The notes beneath the pieces are model-generated. The model searched no databases, was not told the DNA's origin, and was given only the letters and a program-made list of their open reading frames with translations. From NCBI RefSeq assembly GCF_003205195.1, contig NZ_QJRY01000002.1, forward strand, positions 434,001 through 498,000: a stretch of DNA of 64,000 nucleotides, written 5' to 3'. The stretch is from Peteryoungia wuzhouensis. GTDB lineage: Bacteria > Pseudomonadota > Alphaproteobacteria > Rhizobiales > Rhizobiaceae. This document shows, piece after piece, positions 17,092-28,086 of the stretch. A program made the translations under genes and the position numbers. How positions within the stretch are numbered: the first letter of the stretch is position 1; each line of letters opens with the position of its first letter.

Positions 17092-19185
17092 ATGACCAAT
17101 TTTGACGCCATCGTCCCGGCGATTGCCGAGGCCTTGCGCAAGCGTGGCTATGAGACGCTCACCCCCGTTCAGGAAGCCATGATCGACCCCGAACTTCTGG
17201 GCCGCGACGCGCTGGTGTCCGCCCAGACCGGCTCGGGCAAGACGGTGGCCTTTGGTCTCGCCATGGCTCCGACGCTTCTCGAAGGCGAATCTCGCTTCGG
17301 CCGCGCCGGAAAACCGCTCGCGCTTGCAATTGCGCCGACCCGCGAACTGGCCATGCAGGTACAGCGCGAGCTGGAATGGCTTTATGCCGAGACCGGCGCC
17401 ATCATCGGCTCCTGCGTCGGCGGCATGGATATCCGCAACGAACGCCGTGCGTTGGAACGCGGTGCCCATATCATCGTCGGCACGCCGGGCCGTCTGCGCG
17501 ACCACATCACCCGCCGCGCGCTGGATTTGTCCGAACTGAAGGTGGTCGTCCTCGACGAAGCAGACGAGATGCTCGATCTCGGCTTCCGCGAAGACCTCGA
17601 ATTCATTCTCGAAGAATCGCCGGATGATCGCCGCACGATGATGTTCTCGGCCACCGTGCCGCGCTCCATCGCCGATCTCGCCAAGAGCTACCAGCGCGAC
17701 GCCCGCCGCATCGAGACCGTCTCGGAAAAGAAGCAGCACGTCGACATCGAATACCGCGCTCTGATGGTTGCCAATCCCGACCGCGAGAACGCCATCATCA
17801 ACGTGCTGCGCTTCTATGAGGCCCGCAACGCCATCGTCTTCTGCTCGACCCGTGCGGCCGTCAACCACCTGACCTCACGTCTGCACAATCGCGGCTTCTC
17901 CGTCGTCGCGCTCTCCGGTGAACTGTCGCAGAACGAACGCACACACGCGCTGCAGGCCATGCGCGACGGCCGTGCCCGCGTCTGCATTGCAACCGACGTC
18001 GCCGCCCGCGGCATCGACCTGCCCGGCCTCGAACTCGTGATCCACGCCGATCTGCCGACCAATTCCGAAACCCTCTTGCACCGCTCGGGCCGTACCGGCC
18101 GCGCTGGCAACAAGGGCGTCTCCGCGCTCATCGTGCCCAACAGCGCCCGCCGCAAGGCCGAGCGCCTGCTGGGCGGCGCCAATGTCCAGGCCGCCTGGGC
18201 GCTGCCGCCGTCGGCCGACGAAGTCATGGCCCGTGACGACGAGCGACTGATGGCCGATCCGTCGCTGACCCAGCCGATCGGCGAGGACGAAAGTGCCATG
18301 GTCGCGACCCTGCTTGAAACCCACGGCGCAGAACAGGTCGCCGCCGCGTTCCTGCGCCTGCAGCGCGGCAATCGCTCGGCACCGGAAGACCTGATCCCGG
18401 TCAATCCCGAAGCCGTGCGCAAGCAGCGCGAACCGGATTACGCCAACCCGTCGAGTGCAGCGACCAAGCCGCGCAGCGAATTCGGCCCCAGCGTCTGGTT
18501 CTCGGTCTCCGTCGGCCGTCGCCAGAATGCCGAGCCGCGCTGGCTCATCCCGATGCTCTGCCGCAACGGCAACATCACCAAGAACGAAATCGGCGCGATC
18601 AAGATGCAGCCCGAGGAGACCTTCATTGAGATCTCCGAAAGCGGCCTAGACACCTTCGTTGCAGCGCTTGGCCCGAATTCGGCCCTGGAGCGCGGCATCA
18701 CCGTGCAGCGCCTGCCCGGCATGCCGAACTTCAACGCCGCCCCGAAGGAACGCGCCGCCCGCCCGCCGCGCGAAGAGGGCGAACGCCAACCTTACGCCGA
18801 CAAGAAGCCTTACGGCGAGAAGAAGGCCTATGGTGATAAGAAGCCTTACGGGGAGAAGAAACCCTTTGGCGACAAGAAGCCCTACGGCGACAAGCCTGCC
18901 TATGGCGACAAGAAGCCCTATGCCCGCAAGGATGAGGCCCCGGCCCGCGCACCGCGCGATGCCATGGCGGCAACCGACGCCGAAGTCTGGGGCGATGCAC
19001 CGGCCAAACCCGCATTCAAGAAGCCGAAGAACGCGTCCAATGCCTGGGACAAGTCGGCCAAGCCCGACTGGGGCGGCAAGCCCAAGGGTGACAAGCCTGC
19101 CTATGCCGGTAAGCCGAAGGGCAAGTTCGACGACCGGGGCGCCGCTGGCGGACCGAAAAAGAAGACCTTCAAGCCGAAAGGCTGA
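17092..19185 (+). CDS. DEAD-box RNA helicase, DbpA-like, with repetitive basic tail
   Basis: ATP-dependent RNA helicase, probably in ribosome assembly or mRNA turnover. It has 697 residues. The N-terminal core carries AQTGSGKT (about 44–51), PTRELAMQV, TPGRL, DEAD (about 154–157), FSATVP, ATDVAARGIDLP and HRSGRTGRAG. A DbpA-type RNA-binding domain follows (about 463–545). The final 150 residues are disordered and basic, with hexapeptide repeats of the form KKPYGD/E (about 567–613) and further KPKGD units. The tail is unusual in regularity. The ATG has weak ribosome-binding sequence but is where similarity starts. It is transcribed alone, with a GC hairpin after it. Confidence 0.92.
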   Translation: MTNFDAIVPAIAEALRKRGYETLTPVQEAMIDPELLGRDALVSAQTGSGKTVAFGLAMAPTLLEGESRFGRAGKPLALAIAPTRELAMQVQRELEWLYAETGAIIGSCVGGMDIRNERRALERGAHIIVGTPGRLRDHITRRALDLSELKVVVLDEADEMLDLGFREDLEFILEESPDDRRTMMFSATVPRSIADLAKSYQRDARRIETVSEKKQHVDIEYRALMVANPDRENAIINVLRFYEARNAIVFCSTRAAVNHLTSRLHNRGFSVVALSGELSQNERTHALQAMRDGRARVCIATDVAARGIDLPGLELVIHADLPTNSETLLHRSGRTGRAGNKGVSALIVPNSARRKAERLLGGANVQAAWALPPSADEVMARDDERLMADPSLTQPIGEDESAMVATLLETHGAEQVAAAFLRLQRGNRSAPEDLIPVNPEAVRKQREPDYANPSSAATKPRSEFGPSVWFSVSVGRRQNAEPRWLIPMLCRNGNITKNEIGAIKMQPEETFIEISESGLDTFVAALGPNSALERGITVQRLPGMPNFNAAPKERAARPPREEGERQPYADKKPYGEKKAYGDKKPYGEKKPFGDKKPYGDKPAYGDKKPYARKDEAPARAPRDAMAATDAEVWGDAPAKPAFKKPKNASNAWDKSAKPDWGGKPKGDKPAYAGKPKGKFDDRGAAGGPKKKTFKPKG
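18791..18930 (+). repeat. In-gene hexapeptide (18-bp) repeats of the helicase tail
   Basis: About seven imperfect 18-base units encode K-K/P-P/A-Y/F-G-D/E. Third-position differences between units show the peptide is conserved more than the DNA, suggesting selection on the protein rather than very recent slippage. Confidence 0.75.
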
Positions 19186-19196
19186 TCGGATCCTTG

Positions 19197-19216
19197 CAGG
19201 CCCCGTGAGGGGCCTG
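19197..19216 (+). terminator. Hairpin after the helicase gene
   Basis: CAGGCCCC pairs perfectly with GGGGCCTG around GTGA, 12 bases after the stop codon. No T-tract follows, so termination strength is uncertain. Confidence 0.45.
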
Positions 19217-19296
19217 CCCGCCCCTGCCTTCCCCGCCGCCTGACCCGGTTTAATCCACCAAACGGTGCCAGAACCAAAGTTTGGCCCTGCAGCCAT

Positions 19297-19322
19297 GGAA
19301 CAACACATTTCCCTCCCGCATT
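19297..19322 (+). promoter_or_regulatory. Possible EcfG-type promoter of the TIGR02587/TIGR02588 pair
   Basis: GGAAC, 17 bases, CATT, fitting the relaxed GGAAC-N19-TT form, 26 bases before the start codon. The -10 is imperfect. Confidence 0.3.
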
Positions 19323-19348
19323 GTCGGCGGGCATGGGAAGGTGGAACA

Positions 19349-20218
19349 ATGGCATCGACAGCAATTCGGCAGACGACGAGCACGGACGTCGACGCGTTCG
19401 TGAGAGGCATTGCCCGCGGATTTGCCGGCGCCCTTCTCTTTTCCATTCCCATGCTGATGACCATGGAAATGTGGTTCCTCGGCTTCTACATGTCGCGGGA
19501 ACGTCTTCTCCTCCTGCTGGTCCTCAACATCCCCCTCCTGCTCGTGCTGTCGCACCGGATCGGCTTCGAACACACGGCCACCTGGGCGCAGTCGGCGCGT
19601 GACGCCATCGTCGCCTATGGCATGGGCATCATTGCCAGTGCCGCCTTCCTGGTCCTGCTCGGCGTCATCTCGATCGACATGCCCGTCGACCAGTGGATCG
19701 GCATGGTGGCGATCCAGGCCGTCCCCGCCAGCATCGGTGCCATGCTCGGCCGCAGCCAGCTCAGCATGTCCGACGACGACGATGAAGACGACGAGGGCGA
19801 AGACGACCAGGACGAGAAGTCAGGCACCGGATATGCGATGGAGCTGTTCATGATGGCGGTCGGCGCCCTCTTCCTGTCGCTGAACCTCGCTCCGACGGAA
19901 GAGATGATCGTACTCGCCTACAAGATGACGCCCTGGCATGCCCTCGCGCTCGCGCTCGTCTCCATCCTCCTGATGCATGGCTTCGTCTATGCGCTCGCAT
20001 TTCGCGGCGGCCACACTCTGGAGAAAGACCAGCCGCGCTGGCACGCCTTCATCCGCTTCACTTTGCCGGGCTACATGGTGGCGCTCACCGTGAGCCTCTA
20101 CGCGCTTTGGACGTTTGAGAGGCTGGACGGCATGGCGAGTGTTGAAGCCCTGCTGGTCGTCATCGTGCTGGCCTTCCCCGCCGCCATCGGGGCGGCCGCT
20201 GCCCGCCTCATTCTTTAA
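19349..20218 (+). CDS. TIGR02587 family integral membrane protein
   Basis: A 289-residue polytopic membrane protein with about seven hydrophobic helices. The opening VRGIARGFAGALLFSIPMLM, followed by EMWFLGFYMS, and the later LAPTEEMIVLAYKMTPWHAL region match TIGR02587, a family of unknown function. A run of about 20 mostly acidic residues (about 140–160) forms a loop between helices. The start is the ATG after GGGAAGGTGG; an upstream in-frame extension of 28 codons is not family-like. The partner TIGR02588 gene begins ten bases after its stop with its own AAGGAG, and the two families are normally adjacent. Confidence 0.85.
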   Translation: MASTAIRQTTSTDVDAFVRGIARGFAGALLFSIPMLMTMEMWFLGFYMSRERLLLLLVLNIPLLLVLSHRIGFEHTATWAQSARDAIVAYGMGIIASAAFLVLLGVISIDMPVDQWIGMVAIQAVPASIGAMLGRSQLSMSDDDDEDDEGEDDQDEKSGTGYAMELFMMAVGALFLSLNLAPTEEMIVLAYKMTPWHALALALVSILLMHGFVYALAFRGGHTLEKDQPRWHAFIRFTLPGYMVALTVSLYALWTFERLDGMASVEALLVVIVLAFPAAIGAAAARLIL

Positions 20219-20228
20219 GGAGCTCGAA

Positions 20229-20639
20229 ATGACACCGTCACGTTTGAGCAGCAATGCCGAAAAATCCCGTCCACACTGGGTCGAGTGGGTGACAGGTCTC
20301 GTCTCGCTCGCCGCGATCTGTGCCGTCATCGGCTGGCTCGTCGTCGATATCTGGACCGCCGAGGATCGCCAGCCGGAACTCGTCGCCCATGTCGTTTCGA
20401 CCGAAAAGGTCACCTCAGGCTGGCAGGTCGTCTTCGAACTGAGAAACACGGCGACGCTTGCCGCAGCCGGCGTCGAGGTTCGTGCGCAACTCCTCGACAA
20501 AGCCCGGCTCGTGGAAGAGGCGGAGGTGACGTTCGATTATGTGGCTGCGGGATCGCTCTCGCGCGGCGCCGTCATCTTCGAAAATGATCCTTCGACGCTC
20601 ACGCTCAGCATACGCGCTGTCGGTTTCACAGAGCCATAA
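20229..20639 (+). CDS. TIGR02588 family protein
   Basis: A 136-residue protein with one membrane helix (about 20–40, VTGLVSLAAICAVIGWLVVDI). A periplasmic C-terminal domain beginning DRQPELVAHVVSTEKVTSG looks like a beta-sandwich. It belongs to the TIGR02588 family, found beside TIGR02587, and probably forms a complex with it. AAGGAG lies at the end of the upstream gene, giving tight coupling. Function is unknown for both families; no enzymatic motif is visible. Confidence 0.82.
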   Translation: MTPSRLSSNAEKSRPHWVEWVTGLVSLAAICAVIGWLVVDIWTAEDRQPELVAHVVSTEKVTSGWQVVFELRNTATLAAAGVEVRAQLLDKARLVEEAEVTFDYVAAGSLSRGAVIFENDPSTLTLSIRAVGFTEP

Positions 20640-20816
20640 ATGCAACCGGCCGGATTTGGCAATAACGCAATCTTAGGTTACGTTTTCACCAAAGCTTAAT
20701 TTTTAGAAGGATAAATTCAACACACGCGGAAAGGGCACTCAATCGACCCGACGCGACTTTACGGTAGAATTACACATCCGCTTGCCTATAACGCTAGACG
20801 AAGGACTGCAGCCACC

Positions 20817-20843
20817 ATGGCCGACAGTCTTTTTCTGGCATGA
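20817..20843 (+). CDS. Possible 8-codon leader ORF before the diguanylate cyclase
   Basis: ATG, seven further codons and TGA, with AAGGA 11 bases upstream. Its TGA overlaps the ATG of a second mini-ORF. It could be a translational-coupling leader or chance. Confidence 0.25.
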   Translation: MADSLFLA

Positions 20844-20878
20844 ATTATTTCAGAAACCTGGTCGGAAACCGATGTTGA
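20840..20878 (+). CDS. Possible 12-codon leader ORF overlapping the diguanylate cyclase start
   Basis: Starts in the ATGA overlap with the preceding mini-ORF and ends TGT TGA across the cyclase ATG. The cyclase start itself has only a weak ribosome-binding sequence, which is compatible with coupling. Confidence 0.25.
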   Translation: MNYFRNLVGNRC

Positions 20879-21729
20879 AGCAACATATTGAAACCTGGGT
20901 GATCCGCGACATCGGTTTGACGGAATTCGACCATTGGGCACCCGTAATTCGGTTTGGCAATCGGCTCTCCATTCGCGTATCGATCATTGCCTGCATCATG
21001 GTGGCGGCCATGCTGGTCTGCTTGTGGTCTCTCAATGTCCTGCGCAATCCATTGTTGCATGACATTACCATTGGTTGCGCAATCACGGTCATCGTCGCCT
21101 ACAGCCTGACCATGCTTTCCTCGATGTATATGGGTTATGCCGTCATTCACCTTGCCCGGACGCGGCGGGAATTCCAGCAGATGAGCCGCACGGATATGCT
21201 GTCGGGCCTCCTCAATCGCCGCGCCTTCATCGAGGATATTTCGCGCGTCGAACATGGTCACCTGCTCATCCTCGATATTGATCGTTTCAAGCAGATCAAC
21301 GATCGATACGGCCATCTGGCGGGCGACGATGTCATCATCGCGGTGGCGCAGACATTGCGGGAAACCATCAAGGCACCGCATCTGGCAGCCCGCGTCGGCG
21401 GCGAGGAATTTGCCGTGCTCTTCTGCGGTCTCGACCATGGCGAAATGATGCAGATTGCCGAGAAGCTGCGCCGCATGGTGGCGGGTCGGCTGATCGACAG
21501 CATGCAGCAGACGATCTCCGTGACGGTTTCCGGCGGCATTGCCGACTTTACCCCCACCCGCGACTTCTCGGCGGTCTACGCCGCCGCCGACCGCGCCCTT
21601 TACCTCGCCAAGACCTCCGGCCGAAACCGCCTCCATCACGAGCGGGATCTCGGGCGCAGCCCCCAGCAGGAACAGCCGATCTACGGCACCCTCGCCGACC
21701 GGGGCGACGCCGCCTTTACTGCGGCTTGA
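20872..21729 (+). CDS. Two-helix membrane diguanylate cyclase (GGEEF)
   Basis: Makes cyclic di-GMP from two GTP at the inner membrane. It has 285 residues. Two membrane helices (about 40–60 and 70–105) lead straight into a GGDEF domain containing MSRTDMLSGLLNRRAF, ILDIDRFKQINDRYGH and the active-site GGEEF at 176–180, so it should be catalytic. The allosteric RxxD inhibition site is absent; KAPH occupies that place. There is no separate sensor domain. The start is the ATG of MLKQHIETW; an in-frame TTG 30 codons upstream is less likely. It converges on ligA with a single base between the stops. The gene at 35633–36499 is a paralogue of the same architecture. Confidence 0.88.
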   Translation: MLKQHIETWVIRDIGLTEFDHWAPVIRFGNRLSIRVSIIACIMVAAMLVCLWSLNVLRNPLLHDITIGCAITVIVAYSLTMLSSMYMGYAVIHLARTRREFQQMSRTDMLSGLLNRRAFIEDISRVEHGHLLILDIDRFKQINDRYGHLAGDDVIIAVAQTLRETIKAPHLAARVGGEEFAVLFCGLDHGEMMQIAEKLRRMVAGRLIDSMQQTISVTVSGGIADFTPTRDFSAVYAAADRALYLAKTSGRNRLHHERDLGRSPQQEQPIYGTLADRGDAAFTAA

Positions 21730-21730
21730 C

Positions 21731-23929
<2,199 letters not shown>

Positions 23930-23976
23930 TTAATCGAATTTTGCGGAATGAAAAGCGGCGTGACGCGCGCCGGCCG

Positions 23977-24798
23977 TCAATCCCCCAGCCTGTTCGGATC
24001 CACCCGCGCCGTCAGAGGCAGATGATCCGATGCCACCCGCGCAAGCGGCGTGTCATGCACAGTGACGTCGGTGATCAACCCTGTCCTGTTCGCCATGATC
24101 CGATCCAGCGACAGAACCGGCAGCCGGGCCGGAAAGCTTGGGATCGGCGGTGGCAGCGGCCCGAAGACCGGCTCAAGCTTGGTCAGGGCAGAACCCGGCC
24201 CCAGCCGCCATTCGTTGAAGTCGCCCATCAGAAGCGTCGGCCGCTCCTGGCGAGACTGCAGCATGTCGAGGATCACATCGGCCTGCTGTCGCCTTGCCCA
24301 TCGCATCAGGCCGAGATGGGCGGCAATGACGCGCAGACTGGAGCGCCCTTCCCGTCCCTGCAATTCGATCTCCGCCACCAGCGCCCCGCGCGGCTCAAGA
24401 CCCGGCAGCGACACCTGATGCACATCCTCGACAATCCCCTCGCGAAACAACAGGACATTGCCACACCAGCCATGCGATTTCGTGCCGCCCATCACAGGCA
24501 CCGGCAGAAGCCCCGTCTCCAGCCGCAGCCGGTTGAGATCCAGAAGGCCGGATCGCTCGCCAAAACGCTGGTCGGCCTCCTGCAGCGCAATGACGTCGGG
24601 GCCGATCTCCCTGATGACATCGATGATCCGACCGGGATCGAAGCGTCCGTCGGTCCCCACGCATTTGTGCACATTGTAGGAGGCAACCGTCATCACACCA
24701 TTGCCACCCTCGACCGCACTCGCACCGTCCGGTCGCTGACGGCGGTTGCGGAAGGAGGTCATCATCGTGCGCGCCAGGCTCGGTCTGCTCGTCTTCAT
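23977..24798 (-). CDS. Endonuclease/exonuclease/phosphatase family protein
   Basis: A 273-residue EEP-fold metal-dependent phosphohydrolase. Active-site blocks are ASYNVHKCVG, ALQEADQ (catalytic Glu), GDFNEW and the terminal SDHLPLTARV. The N-terminal 35 residues are basic and not conserved. The start at MKTSRPSLA is supported by AAGGGG upstream; a start at MTVASYNVH would also give an intact domain. Its position next to cardiolipin synthase is common in rhizobia and suggests, without proving, a role on phospholipid head groups rather than DNA. Confidence 0.85.
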   Translation of the reverse strand: MKTSRPSLARTMMTSFRNRRQRPDGASAVEGGNGVMTVASYNVHKCVGTDGRFDPGRIIDVIREIGPDVIALQEADQRFGERSGLLDLNRLRLETGLLPVPVMGGTKSHGWCGNVLLFREGIVEDVHQVSLPGLEPRGALVAEIELQGREGRSSLRVIAAHLGLMRWARRQQADVILDMLQSRQERPTLLMGDFNEWRLGPGSALTKLEPVFGPLPPPIPSFPARLPVLSLDRIMANRTGLITDVTVHDTPLARVASDHLPLTARVDPNRLGD

Positions 24799-24869
24799 GG
24801 GACCCCTTCGGTTGTGCGTCGACAGACGCAAAGGCTGAAACGTCAGATGCCGCCGGCCGGCGACACCTG

Positions 24870-26318
24870 TCAGAGATAGGGCGATCCGAGCCAGAATAAA
24901 CGGTCGGTGAATCGCAGCCAGAAAGGACGTGCCTTCAGCACATCAGTCGTCAATTCCGTGGCCGTCTGCAGAGTGAGATTGATCCGCTGGCCGATCCGGT
25001 CCGCGAGATCAGGATCATAGACCTCGAGATCGATCTCGAAATTGAGCCTGAGCGAGCGCGAATCGAGATTGGAGGAGCCGATGAAGCACCACTGCTCGTC
25101 GACGACCAACAGCTTCGAATGGTCGAACGGCCCGTCCGCCATGTAGATCCGGCAGCCCTCCCGCAGAACCTGATCAAACTGCGCGATCATGGCACGCGCG
25201 ACAATCGCGAGATTGTTCTTCGCAGGGATGACGATCTCCACCTGCACGCCGCGTCGAGCGGCCGTATTGAGTGCAGCGAGAAAGGTGTTGTCCGGCAGGA
25301 AATACGGCGAGACAATCCGGATTGTCCGCTCGGCGACGGAAAAGGCGCCCATCAGCAGCCGGTGATTGGTCTCAAGATGCGCATCGGGACCGGAGACGAC
25401 CGCGCGCACGGCCGTTCCCTCGCCCAGCGTTGCGCCTTCCAGCCGAATGCTCCAGTCCGGTGACAGAAGCACTTCATTGGTCTCGAAATGCCAGTCCTCG
25501 GCCGCCACCGCCAGGATATCGGCGACGACAGGCCCGGTAACTCGAAAATGCGTGTCCCGCGCCGCCTCCGGACCGGTAAAGCCCGCGCGAATGTTCATGC
25601 CGCCGACAAAGGCAACGGCACCGTCCACGACGAGGATCTTGCGATGGGTGCGCAGGTTTGCATAAGGCAGGCGCAGGCCCATGATGACCTGACCGTTGAA
25701 ACTCGCAACCGGAACGCCGCCATCTTCCAGATAGCCGATGATGCTCGGCACACTGTAACGGGCGCCGACGGCATCGACGAGCACGCGCACGCTCACCCCG
25801 CGGCGATGGGCGGCAATCAGGCAATCCGCCACGCGCAGACCCACCGCATCACGGTCGAAGATATAGGTCTCGAGGATGACGCTGCAGACAGCACCGTCAA
25901 TCGCCGCGCACATGGCGTCGAACGTCTCCTCACCGGTGGCCAGAAGCGTGATGCTGTTGCCGGAAGACAAAGGATGCCGCGTCACGCGGTCGCCGAGAAG
26001 CTTCATCTGTCCGAATCGCGGCCCGAACTCGGCGATCACCTGTTCCCGGCTGATGGCGAATTGCGAGAGGCTCCGCCAGATCTCGTCGAGCGCCAGCGCA
26101 CGTCTCGAGATGAGCGACTTGCGCCGGATACGGTTGATGCCGACCACGGCATAGATCAGTGCCCCGACCAGCGGTGAAAGAATGATCACGCCGACCCAGC
26201 CGAGAGCGGACCGGACCTCGCGCTTGGTCATCGCCGCATGGATGGCTGCGGCCGTGCCGAACACGACGGACAGCACGGCGAGAGTCTCGGCCCAGTAGGT
26301 CTCGATCACGGCAAACAT
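24870..26318 (-). CDS. cls: Cardiolipin synthase
   Basis: Inner-membrane phospholipase-D superfamily enzyme that condenses phosphatidylglycerols into cardiolipin. It has 482 residues. Two N-terminal helices (about 8–58) are followed by two PLD domains, each with HxKxxxxD: THRKILVVDG near residue 224 and DHSKLLVVDE near 400, the second followed by GSSNLDSRSLRLNFE. The start MFAVIETYW is where the first helix begins; the 89 in-frame codons upstream overlap recN's 3' end and are not plausible. It follows recN on the same strand with 61 bases between them. Confidence 0.93.
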   Translation of the reverse strand: MFAVIETYWAETLAVLSVVFGTAAAIHAAMTKREVRSALGWVGVIILSPLVGALIYAVVGINRIRRKSLISRRALALDEIWRSLSQFAISREQVIAEFGPRFGQMKLLGDRVTRHPLSSGNSITLLATGEETFDAMCAAIDGAVCSVILETYIFDRDAVGLRVADCLIAAHRRGVSVRVLVDAVGARYSVPSIIGYLEDGGVPVASFNGQVIMGLRLPYANLRTHRKILVVDGAVAFVGGMNIRAGFTGPEAARDTHFRVTGPVVADILAVAAEDWHFETNEVLLSPDWSIRLEGATLGEGTAVRAVVSGPDAHLETNHRLLMGAFSVAERTIRIVSPYFLPDNTFLAALNTAARRGVQVEIVIPAKNNLAIVARAMIAQFDQVLREGCRIYMADGPFDHSKLLVVDEQWCFIGSSNLDSRSLRLNFEIDLEVYDPDLADRIGQRINLTLQTATELTTDVLKARPFWLRFTDRLFWLGSPYL

Positions 26319-26379
26319 GATGGTCCAGCGAAACAGTTTCCAGGAAACAATGCAACGAAACGCGGTGCGATCGGTTCGA

Positions 26380-28053
26380 TCACGCCTCGCCTGCGAGAAG
26401 CTTGGCAGCTGCGGCGCGGGCTTCCTCGGTGACCGAAGCGCCAGCCAGCATGCGCGCGATCTCCTCGCGCCGATGTTCCGGCTCCATGACGGCAACCCGG
26501 GTGGCGATCTTGTCGCCCTGATCGCCAGCAGGCCCCTTGGAGATGAGGAAATGGGTCGAGGCCCGCGCCGCCACCTGCGGTGCATGCGTGACAGAAAGCA
26601 CCTGCACCCGATCCGACAGCCGCTTCAGCCGCTGGCCGATGGCATCGGCCACCGCACCACCCACGCCCGTGTCGATCTCATCGAAAACCAGGGTCGGTGC
26701 AGAGCCGCGATCGGCAAGCGCCACCTTGAGCGCCAGAAGGAAACGCGACAGCTCACCGCCAGACGCCACCTTCATGATTGGCCCCGGTCGCGTGCCCGGA
26801 TTGGTCTGCACGTGGAATTCGACAGTGTCGATGCCCTCGGAAGAGGCAGTCTCGGCATCCGTGGACACTTCGACCATGAAACGCGCGCGCTCCAGCTTCA
26901 GCGCCGGCAGTTCTTGCATCACCGCATCGGCAAGCGCCGATGCCGCATGGCGGCGCTTGTCGGAAAGCTGCAGAGCGAGATGATCGAAATGCGCCCGCGT
27001 CTCGCGGACGGCGGCTTCGAGTTGTCCGAGGCGCTCCTCGCCGGCGTCGAGATCGGCCAGATCGGTCACCATCTTTTCGGCAAGTGCCGGAAGGTCGGCA
27101 ACAGCCACGGCATATTTGCGGCCCGCAGCACGAAGGGCAAACAACCGTTCTTCGACCCGCTCCAGTTCGCGGGGATCGAACTCGGTCCGCCTCAGCGCGG
27201 CCTCCACCTCCATCTGCGCCGAAGACAGCGTGTCCAGGGCGGAGCCTAGGAGCTGCACGGTCTCTTCCAGCAGACCGGGTGCCTCATGGCTCTTGCGCTC
27301 CAGCCTGCGCATCAGCGAGGCGATATGGGGCACTGGCGAGGCATTGCCGTTCAAGAAGTCGGAGGCTTCCGAAATGTCGCCGGTGATTCGCTCGGATTTC
27401 TGCATGCGCGAACGACGTTCGGCGAGTTCATCCTCTTCGCCGTCCTGCGGCGAGAGCGCCTCCAGTTCCTCGACCGAAGCGCGCAGATAATCGGCCTCGC
27501 GCGCTGCAGCCTCCACCTTGGCTTTGTGGGTCTTGAAGCTGCGCTCGGCATCGCGCCACCGGCGATAACTCTCACCCAGCGTCACCACCTCGTCAGTGAG
27601 ACCCGCAAAGGCGTCGAGCAGCATGCGGTGGGCGTCGATATCGGTCAGTGCCCGGTCGTCGTGCTGGCCGTGGATTTCAACCAGCAGCTGGCCGACCTGC
27701 CGCATCAATTGCACGCTGACCGGCTGGTCGTTGATATAGGCGCGTGTGCGGCCATCGGCCGACTGGACGCGCCGGAAGATCAGGTCGCCATCGTCATCGA
27801 CACCATTGCCCTTGAGCAGTGCGCGAGCCGCGTGACTTCCTGAAACGTCGAAGACCGCCGTGACCTGGCCCTTGTCCTCGCCATGACGGACGAGCGACCC
27901 ATCACCCCGGCCACCAAGGGCCAGGGACAAGCTGTCGAGCAGAATGGATTTGCCGGCACCCGTTTCGCCGGTCAGCACGGAGAGGCCGGTTTCGAAAGCA
28001 AGATCCAGCCGTTCGATCAGGACGATATCACGGATCGACAGCTGGACCAGCAT
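26380..28053 (-). CDS. recN: DNA repair protein RecN
   Basis: SMC-like ATPase that acts at double-strand breaks with RecA. It has 557 residues, the normal length. Walker A GETGAGKS is at 29–36. Two long coiled-coil arms span about 150–370, and the C-terminal head has the signature SGGELSRFLLALK and Walker B LVFDEIDTGVGG. It lies 33 bases downstream of bamD and is probably cotranscribed with it, the usual rhizobial arrangement. No LexA box is obvious in that short gap. Confidence 0.96.
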   Translation of the reverse strand: MLVQLSIRDIVLIERLDLAFETGLSVLTGETGAGKSILLDSLSLALGGRGDGSLVRHGEDKGQVTAVFDVSGSHAARALLKGNGVDDDGDLIFRRVQSADGRTRAYINDQPVSVQLMRQVGQLLVEIHGQHDDRALTDIDAHRMLLDAFAGLTDEVVTLGESYRRWRDAERSFKTHKAKVEAAAREADYLRASVEELEALSPQDGEEDELAERRSRMQKSERITGDISEASDFLNGNASPVPHIASLMRRLERKSHEAPGLLEETVQLLGSALDTLSSAQMEVEAALRRTEFDPRELERVEERLFALRAAGRKYAVAVADLPALAEKMVTDLADLDAGEERLGQLEAAVRETRAHFDHLALQLSDKRRHAASALADAVMQELPALKLERARFMVEVSTDAETASSEGIDTVEFHVQTNPGTRPGPIMKVASGGELSRFLLALKVALADRGSAPTLVFDEIDTGVGGAVADAIGQRLKRLSDRVQVLSVTHAPQVAARASTHFLISKGPAGDQGDKIATRVAVMEPEHRREEIARMLAGASVTEEARAAAAKLLAGEA

Positions 28054-28086
28054 GGGCTCAGGATCTCACTTGCGAACGAAGGGGCC

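Noticed and set aside
26370-26385. tRNA T-loop-like GGTTCGATC.
   Set aside because: It lies at the 3' end of recN and no acceptor stem or anticodon arm can be built around it.
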